Assembly (NCBI GenBank): GCA_022825265.1
Contig: JAJDXE010000010.1
Coordinates: 1-64,000 of the forward strand
From: Dehalococcoidia bacterium
GTDB lineage: Bacteria > Chloroflexota > Dehalococcoidia > Bin125
Reading direction: 5' to 3'
DNA length: 64,000 nucleotides
Part shown: positions 24,798 through 32,384 of the stretch, piece after piece
Position numbering within the stretch: position 1 is the stretch's first letter
Layout: each line of letters starts with the position of its first letter
Position numbers and translations under genes: made by a program
Notes under the pieces: model-generated
Databases searched by the model: none
Told to the model about the DNA's origin: nothing
Seen by the model: only the letters and a program-made list of their open reading frames with translations

Positions 24798-25481
24798 CTA
24801 GGAGACGACCACGATTTCGCGGCCTTGCAGAATCACCGTGGCTGCCGCATCAATCAGCGGAGGGAACGGATCGCCCGGCTCATCCGACGTTGGCAGCCCT
24901 CTGACCGCCGCTTCCGCGTCGGTGTACCAGAGTTCCGCGACCCCATCCCACGGCCCCGCCTCTGTGCCCTGGTTGGCGTGCGAGGTCGTATAGCGAAGGC
25001 ATCGGCCCTCAGCCCGGGCGATCGTGTTGGCCACTCGAGGAGAGTGACCATCGCTCCAGGCAGTAAACAACTGCTCGCGCGTGACGCCTTCGCCCTTCTT
25101 GACGAACGCGACCCACTTGCAAGCATCAGCAGCCGGCTCTGAGTCGACAATGATGTTCTCGGTCGTGAACATGCCGTCCGTCGTTGGCTCGATCAGGTCG
25201 CTGAAGCCATCGATAGTGGTCAGCCCCCCGCGATGCTCGCCAAACGCCTCGCCAAAGTGCTCGAAGTCGCGGAACCACAGTTCGGCGACACCGTCGTAGG
25301 GCATCTCGCCCATCGGCGGCGGCCCACCGAGCGAGCCATGGCCCTCAAACAGAGTGACGCAATACCGCAGCGGCTTGGCCAGGTTGGCCACGTGGGGCGC
25401 ATGGATACAGCGCCAGAACTCATGCAAGGTGTCTCGGTCGACGCCTTCCTGCTTCGTAACGGGAACGATCCATTTCAACAT
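24798..25481 (-). CDS. tandem EthD-domain protein
   Basis: 227 residues built of two EthD/ferredoxin-like (dimeric alpha-beta barrel) units. Unit 1: MLKWIVPVTKQEGVDRDTL, FWRCIHAPHVANLAKPL, PYDGVAELWFRDFEHF. Unit 2, from about residue 117: CKWVAFVKKGEGVTREQLF, WSDGHSPRVANTIA, PWDGVAELWYTDAEAAV. The repeated H-x-P/S-x-V-A-N and WxDGVAELW motifs line the pocket. Known relatives serve with monooxygenases or as polyketide cyclases and decarboxylases. The LLM monooxygenase lies 33 bases downstream on the same strand. Confidence 0.88.
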   Translation of the reverse strand: MLKWIVPVTKQEGVDRDTLHEFWRCIHAPHVANLAKPLRYCVTLFEGHGSLGGPPPMGEMPYDGVAELWFRDFEHFGEAFGEHRGGLTTIDGFSDLIEPTTDGMFTTENIIVDSEPAADACKWVAFVKKGEGVTREQLFTAWSDGHSPRVANTIARAEGRCLRYTTSHANQGTEAGPWDGVAELWYTDAEAAVRGLPTSDEPGDPFPPLIDAAATVILQGREIVVVS

Positions 25482-25512
25482 GATGCGCTCGCTTCCAATC
25501 GGGCCTTCGCAC

Positions 25513-26877
25513 TCAACTCTGCGCGGAGTCTAGGCGTTCCACGACCTCGCGCGCCCGCTCAGCCTGCCCTCGAGCAATCTCGCCGCAAGCGCCCGTGTAG
25601 CTCGCCGGATCCAACAGATCGTCAAGCTCCTGCGCCGACAGGTGCCGGCCCACTTCCTCGTCCCCGACCAGCAGCTCCCTGAACGAGACATTCTGCACCG
25701 CCGAGTCTTGCGCGTGCTCATAGACGATGTCGTGCGCGCGTTGACGACCGACGCGTTCCCCTAACGCGAGCATGATCCGTTCGCTCATGATCAACCCACC
25801 CGACAAGTCGAGGTTGGCCCTCATCCGCTCTGGTTTCACCTCGATCCCTTCGAAGAGCAGGATCATCCGGGCGAAAATGTCGCCAACCAGTTCAATCGAA
25901 CCCTGCACGACCCGTTCCACCATCACGCTCGTCGAACCGTCTGCCTCGTGCTCAGTGCGCATCGCGTCGAGCGCGAGCGGAAACAGCGCCGTGACCTGAG
26001 CGGCCGCGGCGCGAATGTCTTGTGAGAGCTTCGGATTCCGCTTCTGCGGCATCGTGCTGCTGCCGACCGTGCCCGGTGGAACCGGTTCCTCGATCTCGCC
26101 GAACTCAGGCTTCATCAACGTGTACGTCTCGTCGGCGATCTTGCGGCAGGTCGCAGCCAACATGGCCAGGATCGCGGCGTACTCGGCGTGGTGATCGTGG
26201 CTGGTCCGTCCCGGCACCGGCATCGGCACCAGATCCAGGTGCTTCGCCATACCGCTCTGTACCTCCAGACCCGGCGCGCCGAACGAAGCGAGCGTGCCCG
26301 CCGCCCCGCCCAGCATCGCCACAAAGACGCGGGGCTCAGCGTCATGCAGCCGTTCAACATGACGGCAGAGTTCATCAATCCAGGCGCCGACCTTGTAACC
26401 AAAGGTCGCCGGTACTGCATGCTGACCATGCGTCCGCCCGGCGCAGGGATCGTCCGCATGACGCTCGGCCAACGGCGCCAGCAACGCAAGCACCTGCCCG
26501 ATCTGGCCAAGAATGATCTGATGCGCCGCGCGAAGCTGCAGAATGTCCCCCGTCTGAGTGATGTTCTGCGTCGTCGCGCCCCAATGGACATAGCCGCCGA
26601 CGTCGCCTGCCAGGACGCGGTCCAGTTCCCAGATCAGCGGGACCAGCGGATGCGCTGTCACCGCCAGGCCCGCCTCGATCTTGTCGACATCCAACAACTC
26701 GAGCCGACAGCTGTTGGCGATCTCGACCGCCGCATCGGCGGGAATCATCCCAAGTTCCGCTTCGGCGCGTGCCAATGCCGCTTCAACGTCAAGCCAGGCT
26801 TGCCATCGTGCTTCCCGAGTAAACAGCGCCCGAATTCCGGGATCTGGGATTCGGGCTGCCAGAGGTCTGTGCTGCAT
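25513..26877 (-). CDS. fumarase/adenylosuccinate lyase superfamily protein
   Basis: 454-residue beta-elimination enzyme or cycloisomerase. The superfamily signature is GSSTMPQKRNPKLS; the earlier conserved regions are WGATTQNITQTGD and AGRTHGQHAVPATFGYK with the catalytic His. It looks more like 3-carboxymuconate cycloisomerase (PcaB) or an unassigned lyase than a true PurB, because of the catabolic setting and the TRSFDHHAEYAA-type substitutions. Start ATG 26877 (or 26883) follows AGGGAG; the open frame continues 400 bases upstream only as a shadow of the divergent CoA-transferase. It may be co-transcribed with the EthD and LLM genes, 31 bases away. Confidence 0.85.
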   Translation of the reverse strand: MQHRPLAARIPDPGIRALFTREARWQAWLDVEAALARAEAELGMIPADAAVEIANSCRLELLDVDKIEAGLAVTAHPLVPLIWELDRVLAGDVGGYVHWGATTQNITQTGDILQLRAAHQIILGQIGQVLALLAPLAERHADDPCAGRTHGQHAVPATFGYKVGAWIDELCRHVERLHDAEPRVFVAMLGGAAGTLASFGAPGLEVQSGMAKHLDLVPMPVPGRTSHDHHAEYAAILAMLAATCRKIADETYTLMKPEFGEIEEPVPPGTVGSSTMPQKRNPKLSQDIRAAAAQVTALFPLALDAMRTEHEADGSTSVMVERVVQGSIELVGDIFARMILLFEGIEVKPERMRANLDLSGGLIMSERIMLALGERVGRQRAHDIVYEHAQDSAVQNVSFRELLVGDEEVGRHLSAQELDDLLDPASYTGACGEIARGQAERAREVVERLDSAQS

Positions 26878-26956
26878 GGTCATCTCCCTTACACCGCGGG
26901 TCTGGAGTGGGGTCTGGCAGGTAGGATCGGACTGCAAGCTAACGAAGGGGATCGCT

Positions 26957-28171
26957 ATGGTTGCGCCGCTAGACGGAATTCGCGTGGTTGAAGTGGCGAA
27001 CTGGCTGGCAGCGCCATCGGCAGCAGCTCTGATGGCCGACCTCGGCGCCGACGTGGTCAAGATCGAAAATCCGGTCGGCGACGCCTGGCGAACGACCTTG
27101 ATGCGCGGTCGCAAGCCCGACTTCAACCCCGAGACCGACGTCGACGCGCCGTACGAACTGGACAATCGCGGCAAACGAGGGGTTGCCCTTTCCCTGGAAG
27201 CTCCCGGAGCCGGCGATGTCGTCAAGCGCATGGTCTCCGAGGCTGACATCTTCATCACAAACCTCACGGCGCCCCGCATCGCACGCTATGACCTGACCTG
27301 GGAGAGCTTGCAACAGATCAATCCCAGACTGATCTACGTCGTGCTGACCGGCTACGGCACTCGCGGTCCCGACAATGCGATGACCGCCTTCGACTACTCC
27401 GCTTTTTGGTCGCGCTCAGGGATCATGAGCCTGATCGGTGAACCCGACGGCCCACCGATGCCCTGTCGTCCCGGACAGGGCGACCACGCCACTTCACTCA
27501 ACCTCCTCTCCGGCACACTCGCGGCATTACGCCTGCGCGACATGACCGACGAAGGCCAGTACGTCGAGGTGACGCTGCAGCGGACCGGCGCATGGACAAT
27601 CGGAGCCGATGTGGCGGCGTCGTTGATCATGGAAGACCAACCGCCTCGAATCAATCGGATCCAACCGGGCAATCCACTCTTCAACTCCTATGAGACCGCA
27701 GATGGCCGTTGGTTGATGCTGGTCATGCCGACTGGTGATCGCTATTGGTTCCCGACCTGCCGAGCGTTGGGTCGGGATGATTGGATGGCGGACGAGCGAT
27801 ACTCGTCGCTGATGGGCCGAATGGAACACACTGCGGAGTTGACCTCGGCGATGCGCGAAGTGTTCCTCTCCAGGAACCTCGACGAGTGGCGTCCGCTGCT
27901 CAACGAACAGTCCTTGACCTGGGCGCCGGTCGCGGAACTGCCGGAAGTGATCAACGACCCCCAACTTGAAGCCATGAACGCCTGGAGCGTGATCGAAGGA
28001 CCGGAGGGCGAGTTCCGCACGCTCAACACCCCATTCGACATCGCAGGCGCCAACGTTGGTCCGCGAGGCCCGGCCCCGAAGACCGGACAGCACACGCACG
28101 AGGTACTGCAGGAACTCGGCCTCACCGACGAAGAGTTGGCAGAACTCGCCGCGTCGGGTGCGCTCGGCTGA
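26957..28171 (+). CDS. CaiB/BaiF family III CoA-transferase
   Basis: 404 residues. LDGIRVVEVANWLAAPSAAALMADLGADVVKIENPVGD is the family N-terminus and GEHTH-like TGQHTHEVLQELGLTDEEL the C-terminus. The catalytic Asp is D176 (GQGDHATS), 26 residues from the GQ(Y)VEV strand as in formyl-CoA transferase, where the matching Asp is D169. It moves CoA from an acyl-CoA to a carboxylic acid, activating the pathway substrate without ATP. GAAGGGG lies upstream of ATG 26957. The acyl-CoA dehydrogenase begins 21 bases after its stop. Confidence 0.93.
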   Translation: MVAPLDGIRVVEVANWLAAPSAAALMADLGADVVKIENPVGDAWRTTLMRGRKPDFNPETDVDAPYELDNRGKRGVALSLEAPGAGDVVKRMVSEADIFITNLTAPRIARYDLTWESLQQINPRLIYVVLTGYGTRGPDNAMTAFDYSAFWSRSGIMSLIGEPDGPPMPCRPGQGDHATSLNLLSGTLAALRLRDMTDEGQYVEVTLQRTGAWTIGADVAASLIMEDQPPRINRIQPGNPLFNSYETADGRWLMLVMPTGDRYWFPTCRALGRDDWMADERYSSLMGRMEHTAELTSAMREVFLSRNLDEWRPLLNEQSLTWAPVAELPEVINDPQLEAMNAWSVIEGPEGEFRTLNTPFDIAGANVGPRGPAPKTGQHTHEVLQELGLTDEELAELAASGALG

Positions 28172-28192
28172 GCCTGGCTCAGGCGGTGGATC

Positions 28193-29341
28193 GTGAGTGA
28201 AGAGCTCGACCTCATCCTGAAGGCCGTCCGCCGCTTCATCCGGCGAGAAATCTGGCTGCACGAGAATCGCGTCGAGCGAAACGCCTTCCGGCTACCCGCC
28301 GAAACACACAATCAGTTGCTCGTCCGAGCCGCCGAGCTCGGCATTGACCATCTGATGGCGCCAAACGCGGCAGAAGATGGCCCGGGCGACGACCTGCCCG
28401 ACCCAGACCGGCTGCGAATTGCCGAAGAACTGTCGCAGCACCGCGCCGGAGTGCTCAATCCCGCATACGGCCTGTTCGATCCCGACCCGCCACCCCAGCT
28501 TTACGCCGCCTCCACGGAGCAACAACAGCGATTCCTCGAGCCCCTGCTCCGTCGAGAAGTGAGTTGCTTCCGTGGCCTCGAAGACCCGGACTTGTCGCAC
28601 CTGCCGGTCGACGCCGTTCGCATCCGCGCTCAACGCCACGCTGAGGGCTGGATGCTCGACGGAACAAAGTTGTTCGTCGCCGACGCAACCGACGCCGCAT
28701 TCGGCATCGTCTACGCCAACAGTGAACCAGTACCCGGAGAGCGGCACGGAGTATCGGCGATCGTGGTCGAAACCGACCGCGTCGGATTCCAACACTGGCG
28801 ACCCTGGCCGACACTCGCGGCAGGCCGCGACACGATGGAGATCAACCTGTCCGCGGTGAAGGTCCCGGAGTCCAACCTGCTCGGTGAGGTTGGCAACGGC
28901 CCGCCGTTCGCCAACGATCTCGTCCTGCGCCGGCGTCTCTTCTCAGCGGCGTACTTGACCGGCGTCGCATCGGCTGCGCAGGACATGTCCCGCAGCGCCG
29001 TCTGGTCCCGCCGAGAGCACGGGACGCCACTGGCAGCAGGCGAACGGGCGCGTCTGGCACTGGCCGACAACGAGATCGGCATCTCAGCGGCACGCGCGCT
29101 GTACATCGATGCGGCAGAGCACGTATCTGACATGGCGCTGACCGCGACCGCCTTCGCCACACAGGTCGCTGAGTCGGTTGTCGAGAGAGCAATGGATCTC
29201 CACGGCCCTTCTGGCGGGTCGGCGGACTTGGCGCTCGAGCGTTGGGCCAGGGAATTGCGATGGCAACGCCTGAGTTCCGGCGGCGTGGATCAGCAGCGGC
29301 TCGCAGTGGCTCAGCGGCTGATCAGCACGTTCAAGAAGTGA
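28193..29341 (+). CDS. acyl-CoA dehydrogenase-like flavoprotein
   Basis: 382 residues, three-domain acyl-CoA dehydrogenase fold: N-terminal helices (LILKAVRRFIRREIW), middle beta domain with CFRGLEDPDLSHLP and GWMLDGTKLFVADATDA, and the C-terminal helical bundle (RRRLFSAAYLTGVASAA, VVERAMDLHGPSGGSADLALERWARELRWQRL). It should make an alpha-beta double bond in a CoA ester with FAD and ETF. The start is GTG 28193. It follows the CoA-transferase closely, suggesting sequential activation and oxidation. The 3' end overlaps the opposing dehydrogenase gene by 11 bases. Confidence 0.88.
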   Translation: MSEELDLILKAVRRFIRREIWLHENRVERNAFRLPAETHNQLLVRAAELGIDHLMAPNAAEDGPGDDLPDPDRLRIAEELSQHRAGVLNPAYGLFDPDPPPQLYAASTEQQQRFLEPLLRREVSCFRGLEDPDLSHLPVDAVRIRAQRHAEGWMLDGTKLFVADATDAAFGIVYANSEPVPGERHGVSAIVVETDRVGFQHWRPWPTLAAGRDTMEINLSAVKVPESNLLGEVGNGPPFANDLVLRRRLFSAAYLTGVASAAQDMSRSAVWSRREHGTPLAAGERARLALADNEIGISAARALYIDAAEHVSDMALTATAFATQVAESVVERAMDLHGPSGGSADLALERWARELRWQRLSSGGVDQQRLAVAQRLISTFKK

Positions 29342-30524
29342 TGTCGGGCAAGGGATCGAGCGCGTCCGAGGCGATGACCTCAAGCCCTCGTGGCGTAATC
29401 GGAGGATTGTGCAGCGGACCTCGAACGTCGCGGTAGTAACGCTCAAGCGGCTGTGATCGATGCAGCGAAATCCCACCGACGAGACGCATGCAACGGTCGA
29501 CGACATCCACCGCGGTGTCCCCGCTATGCAGCTTCGCTGCCGCGACGCGCGGTCCGAGCTTGAATCGCGAGTCGCCATCAAGGCTGTCCCAGGCCGATGC
29601 CGTCTCGTGGAGCAGCGCCCGGGCAGACATGATCCGAAGGTCAATCTCGCCAACCTGAGCGCGAACCGTCGGCAAGCTCCCGATCACGCCCGGCGCTCCT
29701 CCAGGACGGCGATTGCGAGCAAACTCGACCGTATAGTCGCGCGCCGCCTCGGCTACGCCGAGGGAGGCGGCCGAGACCAGCAACGAGAACCAGGCGAAAT
29801 CGCCGTGGCGTTGGCCCGACTTGGCCGGATCCTGCCGGACGAGGAACTCGTCGTCGCTGATCGCCACGTTCTCGTACCAAACATCGTGAGAGCCGGTCGA
29901 ACGCAATCCAACCACGTCCCAGGTCTCTTCGATTCGCAACCCCGGCGAGTCTTTGTGCACCGCGACCCGCGCCAGCATGCCGGAGCCGTCCTCGAGCGCG
30001 CAGTAGGTCAAGAACCAGGTCAGCGCCGGCGCAAGAGTGGTGAACGACTTCCGGCCGTTGATCCGCCAGCATCCCGGCCCGTCGGGAGTCAACGCCGTCT
30101 GCGGCCGACCACCGCCTTGCGGTGAGCCCATCTCAGGCTCCGTCGCGACCTGATTGCAGAGCGCGCCATCCTCGACGACCGAGCGGAAGATCCGCTCGCG
30201 AAGTTGGTCCGGCCAGGTGCGATTCGATCGCTCCGAGCCGACCGACATCAGGTGCATGCCGCAGGCGAACGCCAGCGCCATGTCGACCTTGGCCAGAGCG
30301 GTCTGCGCGGCGACCAGATCCGCCAGTGAGGCTTCATCGCCACCGTGCTCGCGTGGAATCGGCGCAGAGATCCAGCCGATCTTTCGAAGAAGATCGAAGG
30401 ATGCGAACGGGAAACTCGCGTCCCGATCATGGACTTCTGCGTATTCCGCCAGCTTCGGCAGGTGAGGTTCGAGCCGCTCGATGAGTTCGCGCCCGGCGTC
30501 GTTGGTCGGCGGTACGGGCGGCAT
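29331..30524 (-). CDS. acyl-CoA dehydrogenase family protein
   Basis: 397 residues, more like DszC/HpaB-side flavoproteins and acyl-CoA dehydrogenases of the AidB-like branch than short-chain enzymes. It has WISAPIPREHGGDEASLADLVAAQTALAKVDMALAFACGMH, the flavin motif NQVATEPEMGSPQGGG, GCWRINGRKSFTTLAPALTW and the C-terminal VDVVDRCMRLVGGISLHRSQPLERYYRDVRGPLHNPP. The last segment (RYYRDVR) is typical of flavin monooxygenases with this fold, so an oxygenase role is possible. It is convergent with the other dehydrogenase and 21 bases downstream of the HU gene. Confidence 0.87.
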   Translation of the reverse strand: MPPVPPTNDAGRELIERLEPHLPKLAEYAEVHDRDASFPFASFDLLRKIGWISAPIPREHGGDEASLADLVAAQTALAKVDMALAFACGMHLMSVGSERSNRTWPDQLRERIFRSVVEDGALCNQVATEPEMGSPQGGGRPQTALTPDGPGCWRINGRKSFTTLAPALTWFLTYCALEDGSGMLARVAVHKDSPGLRIEETWDVVGLRSTGSHDVWYENVAISDDEFLVRQDPAKSGQRHGDFAWFSLLVSAASLGVAEAARDYTVEFARNRRPGGAPGVIGSLPTVRAQVGEIDLRIMSARALLHETASAWDSLDGDSRFKLGPRVAAAKLHSGDTAVDVVDRCMRLVGGISLHRSQPLERYYRDVRGPLHNPPITPRGLEVIASDALDPLPDITS

Positions 30525-30545
30525 TGGCGGCTCGAAGGGTTGCGG

Positions 30546-30863
30546 TTAGAGGACGTCGCGCAAGCGCTTGAGCGCTCGCACACGTACCTTACCGCGATCA
30601 AGCGCCGGACGAGCGGCGATCGTGATAGTCTCGCCGGTCGCCGGGTTGCGGCCCTCGCGCTCAGGACGCGCCGTCTGGCCGACGATGTCGACCTTGATCA
30701 GTCCGGCAACGGTGACTGAGTTCGGACCACCATCCGAGAGATCTTCGAGCACAACGTCGGCGAGCGCGTCCAACACCATATTGACATCCGAGCTGCGGAT
30801 GCCCGTTCTCTCCTCAATCGCCTTGGCCATCTGTGCCTTGGTCTTCGGCTTCACGTCTGTCAC
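30546..30863 (-). CDS. HU-family DNA-binding protein
   Basis: 105-residue histone-like protein with TKAQMAKAIEERTGIRSSDVNMVLDALADVVLEDLSDG at the dimer helices, and the DNA-gripping arm IVGQTARPEREGRNPATGETITIAARPAL, which fits the HU consensus (RNP-x-TG). A short N-terminal extension (TDVKP) and a basic C-terminal tail VRALKRLRDVL are present. I chose the GTG at 30863 because GAGG lies six bases upstream; GTG 30869 and a longer frame to 30896 are weaker. The same strand carries the acyl-CoA dehydrogenase, but with its own promoter upstream. Confidence 0.92.
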   Translation of the reverse strand: MTDVKPKTKAQMAKAIEERTGIRSSDVNMVLDALADVVLEDLSDGGPNSVTVAGLIKVDIVGQTARPEREGRNPATGETITIAARPALDRGKVRVRALKRLRDVL

Positions 30864-30905
30864 ATTCACCCTCGTTTCACCTGGGAAGCACTGCACGGAC
30901 TCAAT

Positions 30906-30936
30906 GGTGTACGCAGTGTTATGGAGAATCTGTCAA
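30906..30936 (-). promoter_or_regulatory. candidate promoter of the HU gene
   Basis: On the minus strand, TTGACA (30936-30931) matches the -35 consensus fully, and TACACC (30911-30906) follows after 19 bases as a weak -10. The site is about 43 bases ahead of the chosen start codon. The long spacer and poor -10 leave doubt. The rest of the 145-base gap 30864-31008 shows no other structure. Confidence 0.4.
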
Positions 30937-31008
30937 CAGGCAAGAAATGTAAGCGAGGTGTAACTGCGCAGTCGCCGCTCTTTGGATGAGACCGACAAGA
31001 AACCCTTG

Positions 31009-31890
31009 TCAGGCCAGTTCGTGAGCCGCAAGGCTGGCTCCGACCAACTCGATCGCCGTGGCCAGCTTGCGCTCGCCGACGAACGCCGAGTTGCCGTACA
31101 GCGGACCGATCGCTTCGACGACTTCGAGCGTCGTCAAGGAGGTTGTGATCAACGCAAATGACTCCCGCTCGGCTCGTTGTGCGACGTAAGGAAGCGTCGG
31201 TTCGCCGCCTGCCAGGATCAGACAGAGCGGCTCGTAGTCCAATGCGCCGAGTGCAATGTCGATTCGATCGTGGCGCGTGATCAGGGTCTTGTCCGGATAC
31301 TTGCGGAAGTAATCCATGCCCTCGTGCGCGCTGACCGGACCGATCACGAGATCTCGAGAGGCCTCGTCGAACAGTTCTTCCTCGCCTGAAAGAGCGCCGT
31401 CCAGCGCTGGCGCGATGTCTCGCACGGTCGGCGCGGCGAGGTGCCGGTCCTGCGGAATCGCCGCGACTCCATTGCCGCCCAGCCCGGCAACTCGCTCGAG
31501 CGCCGCCGGACCGCCATGCTCCGGCACTCCGTTCACGACGACCGCGTTGGGATGTAGCTCAGCGAGCGTTCGAGTCACGGTGTCATCATCTGCTTCACCG
31601 TGCCGGACGACCAGCACTATGCGGTCGATCTCAAGGCCCTCACCTGAAGAGGCTTCGATCACGGTGTGATCCGTGTCAGATGCCACCTCACCGGCCCCGA
31701 CCGGCTCCGATGCCCCGCGAACGCCGTTGATCCTGGCGAACTGCTGCGCGTCGCCAACCGCCGAGTCGCCGTCGTCGATGCGGACCAGTCGAACGGTCGC
31801 GCCGGTCGCGCGGAGGGCGGAAGCAATGCCGGCGGCAACGACGGACTTGCCATCGCCGGGCAGCGTGGAAGTAACGAGGATTCGGGACAC
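31009..31890 (-). CDS. P-loop plus DRTGG-domain protein
   Basis: 293 residues. The N-terminus MSRILVTSTLPGDGKSVVAAG is a BioD/phosphotransacetylase-like Walker A (K15, S16). A middle region with IVLVVRHGEADDD and AVVVNGVPEHG follows, and the C-terminal half (from about 175) is a DRTGG domain: LVIGPVSAHEGMDYFRKYPDKTLITRHDRIDIALGALDYEPLCLILAGGEPTL. This architecture matches the N-terminal part of long Pta enzymes and free-standing CBS/DRTGG regulators, but no phosphotransacetylase catalytic domain follows. Role unknown; a nucleotide-sensing regulator is an inference. Confidence 0.82.
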   Translation of the reverse strand: MSRILVTSTLPGDGKSVVAAGIASALRATGATVRLVRIDDGDSAVGDAQQFARINGVRGASEPVGAGEVASDTDHTVIEASSGEGLEIDRIVLVVRHGEADDDTVTRTLAELHPNAVVVNGVPEHGGPAALERVAGLGGNGVAAIPQDRHLAAPTVRDIAPALDGALSGEEELFDEASRDLVIGPVSAHEGMDYFRKYPDKTLITRHDRIDIALGALDYEPLCLILAGGEPTLPYVAQRAERESFALITTSLTTLEVVEAIGPLYGNSAFVGERKLATAIELVGASLAAHELA

Positions 31891-31952
31891 GCGACGCTCC
31901 GGTTCCTGAGAGGCTGCTATCCGAAAGAGTAAACGCAGGTGAGGCTAGGCGC

Positions 31953-31982
31953 AGTGCGCCGGTCTGAACGGTCCCGCGCACT
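31953..31982. promoter_or_regulatory. inverted repeat upstream of the small membrane gene
   Basis: AGTGCGC (31953-31959) and GCGCACT (31976-31982) are perfect inverted arms 16 bases apart, in the 141-base gap between the divergent DRTGG and small membrane genes. A TAGACT box follows at 31985. It could be an operator, or chance in GC-rich DNA. Confidence 0.3.
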
Positions 31983-32031
31983 GGCTAGACTGAAGACGCT
32001 GCTCCCACGCCAAGCGGACGGAGGGCTGGTC

Positions 32032-32274
32032 ATGGCCGAAGACCGCGATGCTGGGCACGATGTAGGCCGCAACGTCTGGCCGCCGCCGGCGCCCGACTCG
32101 CCCCACGCCCGCCGTCGACGTCCGCCGCCCGAGCGTCACGCGCGCTGGATCGACCACGAAGATCGAGCCAACGAACCGCGCGAGGATGCGCCGCGACTGC
32201 TCTGGTGGATCCTCGGCGCGCTGCTGATCTTTGGCGTGTTCTCCGTGCTGATTCGCATGTTCCTCGTCATCTAG
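32032..32274 (+). CDS. small single-pass membrane protein
   Basis: 80 residues: a polar, Arg/Pro-rich N-terminus (about 50 residues) and one C-terminal transmembrane helix RLLWWILGALLIFGVFSVLIRMFLVI. I chose ATG 32032 for its upstream GGAGG; a longer frame to 31939 lacks a ribosome site. No family recognised. The tail-anchored layout suggests it tethers or modulates a membrane process; nothing in the neighbours fixes this. Confidence 0.6.
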   Translation: MAEDRDAGHDVGRNVWPPPAPDSPHARRRRPPPERHARWIDHEDRANEPREDAPRLLWWILGALLIFGVFSVLIRMFLVI

Positions 32275-32384
32275 TTCGCGATTCACCGATCCTTCGGTAT
32301 CTTGACTGGCAATCCCTGCGTTAGCCCCAGGCCGTACGGGAGCCTTCGGCATGTGGGTACGAGTTGCCAGATCGGAGCTTCGAT

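Noticed and set aside
26884..27279. Upstream extension of the fumarase/ASL-superfamily lyase
   Set aside because: It overlaps the divergent CoA-transferase start and shows no conservation; a clear SD is at the internal ATG.
26957..28171. Loss of the catalytic Asp in the single CoA-transferase
   Set aside because: The strand VEVTLQRTG looked as if Asp was missing, but the catalytic Asp belongs to the earlier GD motif; D176 is in the right register.
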